Source of the DNA: Novosphingobium sp. PC22D
GTDB taxonomy: Bacteria; Pseudomonadota; Alphaproteobacteria; Sphingomonadales; Sphingomonadaceae
DNA: 64,000 bases
Direction of reading: 5' to 3'
NCBI RefSeq assembly: GCF_002556635.1
Contig: NZ_MWMO01000002.1
Span: 248,001 to 312,000, forward strand
Each line of letters opens with the position of its first letter. Within the stretch, counting starts at the first letter, position 1. Shown here piece after piece: positions 1 to 9,375 of this stretch. The position numbers were made by a program, and so were the translations under genes. The notes under the pieces are model-generated. The model was not told where the DNA came from. It did no database searches and saw only the letters and a list, made by a program, of their open reading frames with translations.

Positions 1-371
1 GGCAACCCGTTGCGCGCCAGCATCGTGCCGATCCCGGCGAGGACCGCGCCGAGAATGCCGCACTCGAGCGTCACCAGCAGAAATCCGGGCACGGTAACGA
101 GCGGTCGCCCGCCGACGTCGAGCGGGTAGTCGAGATTGGCGCCGGCCTGGATCGCGAAGATCAGCGCCGCGCCCAGAACCGCGCCGACCAGCACCGCGAC
201 CGGGACGGCCCTATCCGAAAAGCCGATCGCGTCACCGAGTCCGTCGAGCGGGAACGGCGAGAAGGTCTCGATCCGCCAGCCGTCGCCGCGCAGCGTTCCG
301 GCCCCTTCGACAAGCGCCCGAGGCGCGTCGAATTCGGCAAGCACCGCGTAGGGGCAGGTCCGCTCAGCCAC
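1..371 (-). CDS. actD: ActD, alternative complex III DUF3341 subunit (partial, cut by window edge)
   Basis: This is the N-terminal part of a DUF3341 protein, a small membrane subunit of the quinol:cytochrome c oxidoreductase alternative complex III. The visible sequence starts with GTG at 371 and reads VAERTCPYAVLAEFD, then a ferredoxin-like region ending in a PFPLDGL segment and two hydrophobic helices (around residues 55-75 and 95-115), the usual DUF3341 layout. The start overlaps the end of actC by 8 nt, so the two are translationally coupled. The C-terminus and the later act and terminal-oxidase genes lie beyond the left edge. Identity comes from the fold pattern and from its position directly after the NrfD-like gene. 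Confidence 0.85.
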   Translation of the reverse strand, partial: MAERTCPYAVLAEFDAPRALVEGAGTLRGDGWRIETFSPFPLDGLGDAIGFSDRAVPVAVLVGAVLGAALIFAIQAGANLDYPLDVGGRPLVTVPGFLLVTLECGILGAVLAGIGTMLARNGL

Positions 372-1680
372 CGCTTTCCCCGATTTCGCGCTTGATCTCG
401 AAGGCCGAGACGACCGGCAGGAGGCGCACGAACAGCAGCATGCCGGTGGCGAACACGCCGATGAACCCGGCGAATAACGCCCAGTCCCAGAACGTCGCGT
501 GGAACAGCCCGGTCGAGGAGCCGGTCCAGTCGCGGAACAGTCCGGTCACCACGAGCATGTAGCGCTCGAGCCACATTCCCGCCGCGACCGAGACGCCGAC
601 CAGCGCGAGCACGATCGGCGAAGTCCGGAACCGGCGGCGCCACATGAACTGGAGCGGTACGAAGTTGAGCACGACGGCGCCCCAGAAGCTCCAGGCGTAG
701 GCGCCACCGACCCGGTCGTGCAGCGTTTCGAGTTCGTAGCCACCGCCGTAGAGCGCGGTGAAGGCGTCAGCGAGATAGCCGTAGAGCGTCATCAGCCCGG
801 TCGCGAGCAGCAGCTTGCCGATCCGGTCGAAATGGAGCGGCGTGATCAGGTCGCGCAACCCCAGCAGGCTGCGGATGACGACCGCGAGGATGCCGACCAC
901 GGCAAACCCCGAGAAGACGGCGCCGACCAGGAAATAGGCCGGAAAGATGGTCGAGTTCCAGCCGTGCACCGGTCCGCCCGCGAACAGCAGGGCATACGAG
1001 GCTGTCACGAGCGCGACAAGCGGGATCGCCAGCGCCGCGGTCAGCCGATAGGCCTGCCGCCAGCGCAGCCAGTGGCTTCCCGCGCCGCGCCAGCCGAGCG
1101 CGAGCAGCCCGAAGAAGAACTGCCAGCGCCGTTTGGTCGCCCGGTCGCGGGCCGAGGCGAGATCGGGGATGATGCCGACGTACCAGAACGCCACCGAGAC
1201 CACGAGATAGACGACGACCGCGAAGAAATCCCATGCGAGCGGGCTGCGGAACTGCGGCCAGACTCCCATGGTGTTCGGATAGGGCGCCATCCAATAGAAA
1301 TACCAGGGCCGCCCGAGGTGGAGGATCGGCAGCAGCCCGGCGCAGACGACCGCGAACAGGGTCATCGCCTCGGCAAAGCGGTTGAGCGAATTGCGCCAGC
1401 TTCGCGAGAGCAGCAGCAGCATCGAGGAAATGAGCGTTCCGGCATGGCCGATTCCCAGCCACCAGACGTAGCCGATGATGGGAAAGCCCCAGCCGACCGG
1501 GATGTTGTTGCCCCATACCCCTGGACCACGCACCAGCAGCACCGCGACCGCGACGACCCAGAGCGCGAGCAGCGCGAGCGCCCCCGCGAACAGCAGCCAC
1601 CATGCGCGCGGCGCCGGAAAGCGCGGCGGAATGGAGACGACCTCGCCGGTGATCTGGTGATAGCGCGAGGGCGCGGTCAT
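364..1680 (-). CDS. actC: ActC, NrfD/PsrC-like quinol-binding membrane subunit of alternative complex III
   Basis: A 438-residue polytopic membrane protein of the NrfD/PsrC family. In alternative complex III, ActC holds a quinol-oxidation site and passes electrons towards the iron-sulfur subunit. A soluble N-terminus (MTAPSRYHQITGEVV) is followed by about ten hydrophobic helices. A typical NrfD-like feature is the WWLGIGHAGTLIS segment near residue 75, followed by LLLLSRSWRNSLNRFAEAM. The ATG at 1680 overlaps the actB stop as ATGA, and this start gives the expected N-terminus; the frame stays open further upstream but only antisense to actB. Length is close to the family norm. Confidence 0.92.
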   Translation of the reverse strand: MTAPSRYHQITGEVVSIPPRFPAPRAWWLLFAGALALLALWVVAVAVLLVRGPGVWGNNIPVGWGFPIIGYVWWLGIGHAGTLISSMLLLLSRSWRNSLNRFAEAMTLFAVVCAGLLPILHLGRPWYFYWMAPYPNTMGVWPQFRSPLAWDFFAVVVYLVVSVAFWYVGIIPDLASARDRATKRRWQFFFGLLALGWRGAGSHWLRWRQAYRLTAALAIPLVALVTASYALLFAGGPVHGWNSTIFPAYFLVGAVFSGFAVVGILAVVIRSLLGLRDLITPLHFDRIGKLLLATGLMTLYGYLADAFTALYGGGYELETLHDRVGGAYAWSFWGAVVLNFVPLQFMWRRRFRTSPIVLALVGVSVAAGMWLERYMLVVTGLFRDWTGSSTGLFHATFWDWALFAGFIGVFATGMLLFVRLLPVVSAFEIKREIGESGG

Positions 1681-4526
1681 GCCTTCTTCGCACCTCCGCT
1701 GATCTTGGCCCCGTAGGTCGTGCGCGGGCGGGTATTCGCTTCTTCCAGCAAGGCATAGTCGCGCCCATCCGCCTTGCGGCGGCTGACCGCGCTCTCGGGC
1801 CGGGAAAGGTCGCCGAAGACGATCGCCTGGGTCGGACAGGCCTGCTGGCAGGCGGTCACGACCTCGCCCTCGGCCAAGGGGCGACCGTCCTTGTCCGCCT
1901 CGATCCGCGCGGTCTGGATGCGCTGGATGCAATAGGTGCACTTTTCCATGACCCCGCGATCGCGCACGGTGACCTCGGGATTGCGCTGCGCGACCCGTGC
2001 GGGCTCGGCATCGCGGGTATAGTCGAGCCAGTTGAAGCGCCGCACCTTGTAGGGGCAGTAGGCCGAGCAGGTGCGCGTGCCGATGCAGCGATTGTAGACT
2101 TGCAGGTTGAGACCGTCCGGGCTGTGCACCGTGGCGTTGACCGGGCAGCCCATTTCGCACGGCGCATCCTCGCAATGCATGCAGGGCACCGGCTGAAACG
2201 CGTGATCGGGGTCCTCGGCGGAGCCCTCGTAGTAGCGGTCGATCCGCAGCCAGTGCATTTCACGGCCCTTGGCGACTTGCTCCTTGCCGACCATGGGCAC
2301 GTTGTTCTCGGCGACGCAGGCGACCGCGCAGGCGTTGCAGCCGATGCACAGATCGAGATCGATCGCCATGCCCCAGGCAGGCCCGCCGGCCTCGGCCTTG
2401 CGGGGCGGATAGAAGTTCGCGCCTTCCGGCTTGTCCGGCAGCGCCTCGTCCGGCTCGTTCACCGAGCGTATCCAGTCGTGCCCGTCCATCGCCCAGTGCG
2501 TCTGGGTGCAGGCAAGGTCGGCCCGGCCGCCCGCCTTGCGCAAGCTGACGTCGCGGCGCACCCAGGGGCTCTCGGCCGAGCGCATCGCATAGGCATCGAA
2601 GCCGCAGCCGTCGGCCACCTTGCCGCCCGCGCGGCGGCCGTAACCGAGATGGACGAGGATCGTGTCCTCGGCCTGTCCGGGCACGATCCAGGCCGGGCCG
2701 ATAAAACCGCGCCCACCGACCGAGACCTCGACCATGTCGCCATTGGCGATGCCGAGGCGCTCGGCCTGGCGCGGGGCGATGTGGAAGGCGTTGTCCCAGG
2801 TCAGCTTGGTGAGCGGCTTGGGCATTTCCTGCAGCCAGGGATTGGCGGCGAAGGCCCCGTCATGGATCGTCGGGTCCGGCCGGAAGATCAGTTCCAGCTC
2901 GCCCCAAGGCGTGGCGGGCGGCTGCCGCCCCGGCGATCGTGACGGCGCGCGAGGCGAGGCGCCGACCGGTTCGGCGTCGACCACGCCCGCGACGAGGCGC
3001 GCCCGCCACGCCGCCTCGTCGCCCGGCCAGGTCGCCCGAACGATCGCGCGGCCGCCACGCTCGCCACCCGTGAAAGCCGCGAGGACTTCGTGGCGCGAGC
3101 GCACGTCGAGGAAGGGCCGCACGAGCGGCTGGACGAGCGCCGCCGAACCTTCGGCGCAGCGCACGTCGCTCCAGCTTTCGAGCAGGTGCGCAAGCGGCAG
3201 GTGCCAATTGCAGACGAGCGCGGTCTCGTCGTTGTGGAGCCCGGCATGGATGCGCCGGGGCACGCGCCGCAGAGCGCGCTCGAAGCCGAGATCGGGACTG
3301 GCGCTGGAGGCCGGATTGGCATCGAGGATCAGCAGCGTCGCGACCGCGCCCGCGGCCATGTCGCGACAGAGATCGGCGAGATCGGGTGGGCTGTCCCCAG
3401 CCTGCGGGCGGGCGGGCGCGGTGTTGCCCAGTTCGTCGTTCACGGCGCGCGCAAGCCTTTGCAGCGCCTCCGGGTGGTGGGCGCCTACCCTCACCAGACT
3501 CTTGCCACGATGCGCGCGCAGGGTCCTTGCCGCCTGCTCGATCCAGCGGCGTTCCACGGGGCCGATTCCGCCCGGACCGGACGTGCCGCGCAGCGCGGCG
3601 GCGAGCGCGGCGAGCAATACGCCTATCCGCCCCTGCGCGCTCGCGAGGCGATGCTGCGCGGCGACGCCGGTGAGCGTCGGGCTGGGCTCGGCCACCATCA
3701 GCAGCGCATCGCCCTGCCCCTGCTGGAACGCGCGGCGGCGCCGTGCCCAGTTGCCCGCGTGCCAGGTCTGGAAGGGACCATTGCCCAACGGGTCATCGTC
3801 AAAACAGACGATCGCCTCGGCATCGGCGAACGAGAGGTCTCGGCTCGCATCGCGCCGCCCCAGCGGCGCATGGACATGCCAGCGCATGCCGGGCCAGCGC
3901 TCCTGAAGTTCGGCGATCTGGCGCAGCAACGTGGGCGAGCCGACCGGCCCGGTCAGCAGCCGGAAGCCCCGACCCCGCGCCGCATCGAGCCGTTGACGTT
4001 CGCCCAGCGCAAACGCGTCGAAGTCGTCCCAGGTCGCGGGTCCATCGTCGTGCCTGGGGGCGGGCGAACGCGAGGGATCATAAAGTCCGAGCAAGGCGGC
4101 CTGGGTAAAAGCGTCGGTCGCGCCCCGGCTCGCCGGATGCCCGGGATTGCCTTCGAGCTTGATCGGGCGACCGTCGCGGCATTGCCCGATCACCGGCTGG
4201 CCGATCCCGTCGAGTTCCCAGGCGGTGGCATAGGCGCGCTGCGAACCCGGCGCGCTTCCGTCGGGATCGCGCACCAGCGGATAGGCATCTTCCGCCGCCT
4301 GGCGCTCGCAGCCGTCCAGGCCGGCCAGCGCCACCGTGGCGGCCAGGCACTTGAAGAAACCGCGCCGGTCGACATCGGGGGCGATGCGGGCGAGCGCTGG
4401 AAATTCCCGCGCGACCCGGGCGCGAAAGCCGGGCTTGTCCCACAGCTCCTCAAGCGAGCGCCAGTAATGCCGTCCGCTGCTGGCACGCAGGCCTTCGAGG
4501 CCGTCAACGGGGCGATCGCCGCTCAT
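1677..4526 (-). CDS. actB: ActB, fused molybdopterin-like/iron-sulfur subunit of alternative complex III
   Basis: A 949-residue fusion typical of ActB. The N-terminal two thirds resemble molybdopterin oxidoreductases; in known ActB proteins this part carries no molybdenum. The C-terminal third is a four-cluster ferredoxin domain with visible cysteine motifs CIGCNACAVAC, CMHCEDAPCEMGC, CIGTRTCSAYC, CTYC and CQQACP. A twin-arginine-like stretch, DVDRRGFFKCLAATVALAGL, lies at residues 51-70 and is followed by Cys73, as in other ActB proteins with an internal Tat signal. The ATG at 4526 overlaps the actA stop (ATGA), and the gene ends with an ATGA overlap into actC. It links the cytochrome subunit ActA with the membrane subunits. 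Confidence 0.95.
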   Translation of the reverse strand: MSGDRPVDGLEGLRASSGRHYWRSLEELWDKPGFRARVAREFPALARIAPDVDRRGFFKCLAATVALAGLDGCERQAAEDAYPLVRDPDGSAPGSQRAYATAWELDGIGQPVIGQCRDGRPIKLEGNPGHPASRGATDAFTQAALLGLYDPSRSPAPRHDDGPATWDDFDAFALGERQRLDAARGRGFRLLTGPVGSPTLLRQIAELQERWPGMRWHVHAPLGRRDASRDLSFADAEAIVCFDDDPLGNGPFQTWHAGNWARRRRAFQQGQGDALLMVAEPSPTLTGVAAQHRLASAQGRIGVLLAALAAALRGTSGPGGIGPVERRWIEQAARTLRAHRGKSLVRVGAHHPEALQRLARAVNDELGNTAPARPQAGDSPPDLADLCRDMAAGAVATLLILDANPASSASPDLGFERALRRVPRRIHAGLHNDETALVCNWHLPLAHLLESWSDVRCAEGSAALVQPLVRPFLDVRSRHEVLAAFTGGERGGRAIVRATWPGDEAAWRARLVAGVVDAEPVGASPRAPSRSPGRQPPATPWGELELIFRPDPTIHDGAFAANPWLQEMPKPLTKLTWDNAFHIAPRQAERLGIANGDMVEVSVGGRGFIGPAWIVPGQAEDTILVHLGYGRRAGGKVADGCGFDAYAMRSAESPWVRRDVSLRKAGGRADLACTQTHWAMDGHDWIRSVNEPDEALPDKPEGANFYPPRKAEAGGPAWGMAIDLDLCIGCNACAVACVAENNVPMVGKEQVAKGREMHWLRIDRYYEGSAEDPDHAFQPVPCMHCEDAPCEMGCPVNATVHSPDGLNLQVYNRCIGTRTCSAYCPYKVRRFNWLDYTRDAEPARVAQRNPEVTVRDRGVMEKCTYCIQRIQTARIEADKDGRPLAEGEVVTACQQACPTQAIVFGDLSRPESAVSRRKADGRDYALLEEANTRPRTTYGAKISGGAKKA

Positions 4527-5182
4527 CTGTGGCAGATCTCGCAACTGTCGAGCCGGGCCGGTTCGACGTGAAATCGCCGCATCGCCGCCATGCCGAAGGC
4601 TTCGGCCCGATCCTCCGACCAGTCCGACCAGTCCATGCGGGTAACCTGCTCGGGCGGACGCAGATGCGGGGCCGGGTCGCGATGGCAGTCGAGGCAGAAC
4701 TTCATCTCGAACGCCTTGGCCCGCCAGGTCAGCGGCATGCGATCGACGCGCCCGTGACATTCAACGCAGGCGACGCCGCGATCGACGTGGATCGAGTGGT
4801 CGAAGTACACGTAGTCCGGCAATTGCGCGACGCGGCGCCAGTGCAGCGGCTCGCCGGTCGCCAGACTCTTTCGCACCGGGGCAAGCATCGGCGCTCCGGT
4901 CCACACCTGGGAATGACAGGTCATGCAGGTGTGCGTGGGCGGCAGCCCGGCCCGGGTCGCTGTCTCCACCGAGGTGTGGCAATACCGGCAATCGATCCCG
5001 AGGTCCCCCACATGGTGCTTGTGGCTGAACGGGACCTGCTGATCTCTCGTCCAGCCGACTTGCGTGAGGTACTCGGAGCGCGCGTAGCCGCCACCCACCA
5101 GCGCCAGCGCCGCGACTAGAACGGCAAATGCCGCAAGCCCGGCCCGGAACCAGGTGTCCGCCGAGGGCGAGAAGATTTGCAA
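4523..5182 (-). CDS. actA: ActA, pentaheme cytochrome c subunit of alternative complex III
   Basis: A membrane-anchored c-type cytochrome with five CXXCH motifs: CRYCH, CMTCH, CVECH, CLDCH and CEICH, matching the pentaheme ActA subunit that receives electrons from the ActB clusters. One hydrophobic helix (about residues 11-33) anchors the N-terminus. I chose the TTG at 5182 because it follows an AAGGGGAAAGG purine run and puts the helix near the start. The frame extends to an ATG at 5266, but that would leave only 10 nt before the divergent SDR gene and add a non-hydrophobic leader. It is the first gene of the act operon, so the promoter should lie at about 5183-5276. Confidence 0.9.
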   Translation of the reverse strand: MQIFSPSADTWFRAGLAAFAVLVAALALVGGGYARSEYLTQVGWTRDQQVPFSHKHHVGDLGIDCRYCHTSVETATRAGLPPTHTCMTCHSQVWTGAPMLAPVRKSLATGEPLHWRRVAQLPDYVYFDHSIHVDRGVACVECHGRVDRMPLTWRAKAFEMKFCLDCHRDPAPHLRPPEQVTRMDWSDWSEDRAEAFGMAAMRRFHVEPARLDSCEICHR

Positions 5183-5276
5183 GCGCCTTTCCCCTTCGCA
5201 TGAACGTAAAGGAGCGAGGCGAACCGAAGTTCCCGATCGATCGGAACTTTGGCGCGCGCCGGCCAATTAAGACTGC

Positions 5277-6284
5277 ATGGCTGGACACACGCAAAGCAAA
5301 GTCGTGGTCATCACCGGCGCATCCGCCGGAGTTGGCCGCGCGGTCGCCCGAGAATTCGCCGCGCCGGGGGTCAAGCTCGGCCTCATCGCGCGGGGCACCG
5401 ATGGTCTGGAAGGCGCGGCAAGCGAGGCAAGGCGGGCCGGAGCCGAGGCGCTCGTCCTGCCGCTGGACGTCGCCGACCATCGCGCCGTCGAAGCCGCCGC
5501 CGACAAGGTGGAAAAGGCCTTCGGGCCGATCGACACATGGGTCAACGCCGCGTTCGCGGGGGTTCTCTCGCGCTTCGTCGACATGTCGCTCGACGATTAC
5601 GAGCGGGTCACCAAGGTTACCTACCTCGGGCAGGTCCATGGGACGCATGCCGCGCTCAAGCACATGATCCCGCGCAATCGTGGCTCGATCGTGCTCGTCG
5701 GTTCGGCGCTCGCCTATCGTGGCATTCCCCTGCAGTCGGCCTACTGCGGCGCCAAGCACGCGATCCAGGGATTCCACGATTCCTTGCGCAGCGAACTGCT
5801 CCACGCCAAGTCGAAGGTGCACGTCACGATGGTGCAGTTGCCCGGCGTCAACACCCCGCAGTTCGACTGGATCCGCACCAACCTGCCGATGAAGCCGAAA
5901 CCGGCGAGCCCGCCCTATCAGCCCGAAGTCGCCGCCCGCGCGATCCGCTGGGCTTCCGAGCACAAGCGCAAGTCGCTCAAGCTCGGATGGCCGACGCTCG
6001 AGGCCGTCTGGGGCGATCGTTTCGCCTCGCCGCTGCTCGACCGTTATCTCGCTCGCACCGCCTTTTCCGGCCAACAGGGCGACGAGCCTGTCGCGCCCGA
6101 CCGCCGCGACAATCTGTGGGAGCCGGTGCCAGGCGACCACGGCGCGCACGGCCGCTTCGACGCCACCGCACGCAACGCCAGCAGTCAGTTCTGGCTGAGC
6201 CGCCACCGCCTGGCAGTGGCGGCCGGATCTGGCCTCGCGCTGATCGGCGGGCTCGCGGCCGCGCTTTCGGCGCGCAAGGCATGA
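5277..6284 (+). CDS. SDR-family oxidoreductase with C-terminal membrane helix
   Basis: A 335-residue classical short-chain dehydrogenase/reductase. The nucleotide-binding motif TGASAGVGRAVA is near residue 13, an NAAFAG motif near 90, the catalytic Ser in VLVGSALAYRG near 143, and YCGAK supplies Tyr and Lys near 157. Beyond the usual 250 residues there is an extension ending in a hydrophobic segment (LAVAAGSGLALIGGLAAAL) and a basic tail, so the protein probably sits on the inner membrane. Substrate cannot be told from sequence. The stop overlaps the next start (ATGA), which puts it in one operon with the GH15 gene. Confidence 0.9.
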   Translation: MAGHTQSKVVVITGASAGVGRAVAREFAAPGVKLGLIARGTDGLEGAASEARRAGAEALVLPLDVADHRAVEAAADKVEKAFGPIDTWVNAAFAGVLSRFVDMSLDDYERVTKVTYLGQVHGTHAALKHMIPRNRGSIVLVGSALAYRGIPLQSAYCGAKHAIQGFHDSLRSELLHAKSKVHVTMVQLPGVNTPQFDWIRTNLPMKPKPASPPYQPEVAARAIRWASEHKRKSLKLGWPTLEAVWGDRFASPLLDRYLARTAFSGQQGDEPVAPDRRDNLWEPVPGDHGAHGRFDATARNASSQFWLSRHRLAVAAGSGLALIGGLAAALSARKA

Positions 6285-8107
6285 GCGCGGACCGGCGGAT
6301 CGCGGACTACGCGATGATCGGCGACGGCGAAACCGCCGCGCTGGTCCATCGCGACGCGACGATCGAGTGGCTGTGCTTCCCGCGCTTCGATTCCGAAGCC
6401 TGCTTCGCCGCGATCCTCGGCGACCGTGAGAACGGCTGCTGGAGCGTGCAACCGACCGGGAAAATCGAGAACGTTTCGCGCCGCTACCGCGACGACAGCC
6501 TGATCCTCGAAACCGATTTCGCAACACCCTGCGGCCGCGTGCGCATCACCGATTTCATGCCGATCCGCGGCGAGGCGCCAGACGTCGTGCGGATCGTGGA
6601 AGGACTGGAAGGCGAAGTCGAGGTCGAAAGCGACCTGGTGCTGCGCTTCGACTACGGGCGCATCCACCCCATGGTTCGCAAGTCGGGCGACGGACGCGCG
6701 GTCGCCATTGCCGGGCCCAACGGCGTTTCGCTGCATTTCGACTGTGCCATCGAGGCCCAGGACCGGCGTCTCGTGAGCCGTTTCACTGTCCGCGAGGGCG
6801 AGAGCCGCAGCCTGGTGTTGACCTGGTTCGCCTCGCACTTGCCCGAGCCCCGCCGGGTCGACCCGATGTGCGCGCTTCACGACACCGTCCGGTTCTGGCG
6901 CGACTGGTCCGAACAGATCGACTACGACGCCGCGCACCGGCCGACGGTGCTACGCTCGCTGATGACGCTCAAGGCGCTGATGCATCGCCCGACCGGCGGG
7001 ATCGTCGCGGCGCCGACGTCGTCGCTGCCCGAAGCGGCGGGCGGCGAGCGCAACTGGGATTACCGCTATTGCTGGCTGCGCGATTCGACGCTGATGCTGC
7101 TCGCCTTCAGCCGGATGGGCCTGCGCGAGGAGGCGCGCCACTGGATCGACTGGCTCGCTCGCGCGGTCGGCGGCGATCCGATCGTGCTGCAGCCCTTCTT
7201 CGGCATCGACGGATCGCGGCGCCTGCCCGAATGGGAAGCCGACTGGCTTGCCGGCTTCGGCGGCGCCAGGCCCGTGCGATTCGGCAACGACGCCGTCGGA
7301 CAGCTCCAGCTCGACATCTACGGCGAGGTGATCGACGCGCTGTTCCAGGCGGTGCGCGACGGCGTCGAGGACCAGGGCGAGGCCCGCCGCTTGATCCGCG
7401 CGCTGGCCCAAAAGCTGGAAGCGATCTGGTGCGAGCCCGATGCCGGTATCTGGGAAAGCCGCGGCCCCAACCGACACCACACCTATTCCAAGGCGATGTG
7501 CTGGGTCGCGTTCGATCGCACCGCAGCGCTCCTGTGCGATCGCGACAAGGAGGAATCCGAGCATTATTGCCGCCTCGCCGAAACGGTGCGCGAACGCGTG
7601 CTCGCAGAAGGCTTCGACGAGGAGGCGGATAGCTTCACCGCCGCCTTCGACGATACCGGTCTCGACGCCGCGCTGTTGCGGCTGCCCTTGGTCGGGTTCA
7701 TCGATGCCAACGATCCGCGCATGATCGCGACGGTCGCGGCGATCGAACGCCATCTGGTGCGCGACGGCTTCGTTTGGCGCTACAACCCCGATATGTTCGA
7801 CGACGGCATCGGCACCTCGGAGGGCGCTTTCGTCGCACCCTCGTTCTGGCTTGCCGAGGTCTATTACATGCAGGGCCGAGAGGACGAGGCGATCGCGATG
7901 TTCGAGCGGATCGCCGGCCACGCCAGCGATCTGGGCCTGATGGCCGAGGAAATCAGCCCCGGAGACCCGCCGCGCCAGCTCGGCAATTTTCCGCAGGGGC
8001 TCTCGCACCTCGCGCTGGTGACGGCCGCGCGCCGCCTGTTCGGGCCGCGCGAGGACGGCAACGAACGCAAGGCCGAATCCGAGCCGCTGCCCGAGACCAC
8101 CGGCTAG
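6281..8107 (+). CDS. GH15 family glycoside hydrolase (glucoamylase/trehalase-like)
   Basis: A 608-residue cytoplasmic protein of the bacterial GH15 type. The N-terminal beta-sandwich domain (residues 1-210) begins with DYAMIGDGETAALVHRD and the family-typical IEWLCFPRFDSEACFAA. An (alpha/alpha)6 barrel follows, with the conserved NWDYRYCWLRDS motif near residue 258 and GTSEGAFVAPSFWLAEVYY near 510, where the catalytic acids of GH15 are found. Homologues of this layout include trehalases and alpha-glucan hydrolases; the exact substrate is open. No signal peptide is visible. It overlaps the SDR gene by 4 nt, and a 20-nt gap separates it from the next gene. Confidence 0.93.
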   Translation: MSADRRIADYAMIGDGETAALVHRDATIEWLCFPRFDSEACFAAILGDRENGCWSVQPTGKIENVSRRYRDDSLILETDFATPCGRVRITDFMPIRGEAPDVVRIVEGLEGEVEVESDLVLRFDYGRIHPMVRKSGDGRAVAIAGPNGVSLHFDCAIEAQDRRLVSRFTVREGESRSLVLTWFASHLPEPRRVDPMCALHDTVRFWRDWSEQIDYDAAHRPTVLRSLMTLKALMHRPTGGIVAAPTSSLPEAAGGERNWDYRYCWLRDSTLMLLAFSRMGLREEARHWIDWLARAVGGDPIVLQPFFGIDGSRRLPEWEADWLAGFGGARPVRFGNDAVGQLQLDIYGEVIDALFQAVRDGVEDQGEARRLIRALAQKLEAIWCEPDAGIWESRGPNRHHTYSKAMCWVAFDRTAALLCDRDKEESEHYCRLAETVRERVLAEGFDEEADSFTAAFDDTGLDAALLRLPLVGFIDANDPRMIATVAAIERHLVRDGFVWRYNPDMFDDGIGTSEGAFVAPSFWLAEVYYMQGREDEAIAMFERIAGHASDLGLMAEEISPGDPPRQLGNFPQGLSHLALVTAARRLFGPREDGNERKAESEPLPETTG

Positions 8108-8127
8108 CCGCTGACGAGGATTGCGCC

Positions 8128-9375
8128 ATGCCTCAGGACGACCGCGAGACCATTGCCAGCCTGCCGGGTCGAGGACCGTTCCGCGAATACTACGATGGTC
8201 CCATGCTGTCTCGGGCGCAGTCGATCGCCGACCTGCGCGCCCGTGCCCACAAGCTCATGCCGCGCTTCGTGCTCGAATATCTCGAAGGCGGCGCGGGGGA
8301 AGAGGCCGCGCTGACGCGCGAACGCACGGCGTTCGCCGACTGGCGGTTCCTGCCGCGCATGCTGCGCGACGTCTCGCACCGCTCGGCCCGGCATGCGGTC
8401 CTGGACCGCGACGCGCGCCTGCCGCTGGCGATCGCACCGACCGGGCTCAACGGCCTGTTCATGCGCCATGCCGACCTCGCGCTGGCGCGCGCCGCCGCCC
8501 GCTTCGGCGTGCCCTTCATCCAGAGCACGATGTCGAACGAGACGATGGAGGACGTGGCGCGGATTCCCGGATTGCGGCACTGGTGGCAGCTCTACGTGTT
8601 CGGCGGCGAGCGCATCTGGCACGAACTGGTCGACCGCGCGCTGGCCTGCGGGTGCGAGGCGCTGGTGCTCACGGTCAATTCGCAGGTCTACGGCATGCGC
8701 GAATGGGACGAGCGCCAGCGGATCGGCCGGTCGCTGCCATCACCCTCGACCACGCTCGATGCGGCGCGCCATCCGCGCTGGCTGGCGAGCACGCTCAACC
8801 ATGGCATGCCCGAATTCGCGAACGTGCGCCACTTCCTGCCGGAAGACAAACGCGGGTTCTTCGAAGGCGCGTTCTGGATTCGCGACCAGATGCCCAAGGA
8901 CCTCGGCTGGCGGCACGTCGAGGCAATCCGCAAGCGTTGGCACGGTCCGCTGCTGATCAAGGGCCTGATCCATCCCGGCGACGTGCGCGAGGCCATGGAG
9001 CACGGCGTTGACGGCGTGATCCTCGGCACGCACGGCGGCCGCCAGGCGGACTGGTCGGTGAGCGCGCTCGACGTCCTGCCGGAAGTGCGCGAACTGGTCC
9101 CGCGCGACAAGGCGCTCATGATCTCGGGCGGCATCCGCCGGGGCAGCGATATCCTCAAGGCGCTGGCGTTGGGCGCCGATGCCGTGCTGACCGGACGCGC
9201 CACGCTTTACGGACTGTGCGCCCACGGCGAAGGCGGCGTGCGCAAGGCGCTCGAGATTCTCGAGACCGAGATGCTCAACGATCTCGGCCAGATCGGGGTC
9301 GAGACACTCGACCAGCTCGGCTCGAACATCGTGGTCCCGGCGAAGGACCCGCCCGCGCTTCACCCCGCCGGGTAG
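8128..9375 (+). CDS. FMN-dependent alpha-hydroxy-acid dehydrogenase (lactate/mandelate/glycolate type)
   Basis: A 415-residue FMN_dh TIM-barrel protein that should oxidise an L-2-hydroxy acid to the 2-oxo acid. N-terminal features are RARAHKLMPRFVLEYLEGGA and LPLAIAPTGLNGLF; the flavin-binding lysine region is LLIKGLIHP near residue 280; the catalytic His sits in THGGRQ near 302; and the FMN phosphate site is SGGIRRGSDI near 333. The usual SNHGGRQLD here reads GTHGGRQADW, so the surroundings of the active site are somewhat divergent. GACGAGGA upstream serves as ribosome-binding site. It could be an L-lactate dehydrogenase (lldD-like), which fits the pyruvate-oxidising enzyme encoded just downstream, but substrate is inferred. 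Confidence 0.88.
   Translation: MPQDDRETIASLPGRGPFREYYDGPMLSRAQSIADLRARAHKLMPRFVLEYLEGGAGEEAALTRERTAFADWRFLPRMLRDVSHRSARHAVLDRDARLPLAIAPTGLNGLFMRHADLALARAAARFGVPFIQSTMSNETMEDVARIPGLRHWWQLYVFGGERIWHELVDRALACGCEALVLTVNSQVYGMREWDERQRIGRSLPSPSTTLDAARHPRWLASTLNHGMPEFANVRHFLPEDKRGFFEGAFWIRDQMPKDLGWRHVEAIRKRWHGPLLIKGLIHPGDVREAMEHGVDGVILGTHGGRQADWSVSALDVLPEVRELVPRDKALMISGGIRRGSDILKALALGADAVLTGRATLYGLCAHGEGGVRKALEILETEMLNDLGQIGVETLDQLGSNIVVPAKDPPALHPAG

Noticed and set aside
499..1716. Plus-strand frame of 405 codons opposite actC
   Set aside because: Its composition (Glu, Arg, Asp, Pro, Gln in short repeats) is that of an antisense shadow, and actC is unambiguous.
4761..6527. Long minus-strand open frame of 588 codons across actA, the SDR and the GH15 gene
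   Set aside because: It is antisense to well-supported genes, rich in Arg and Ser, and shows no domain; a typical high-GC shadow frame.
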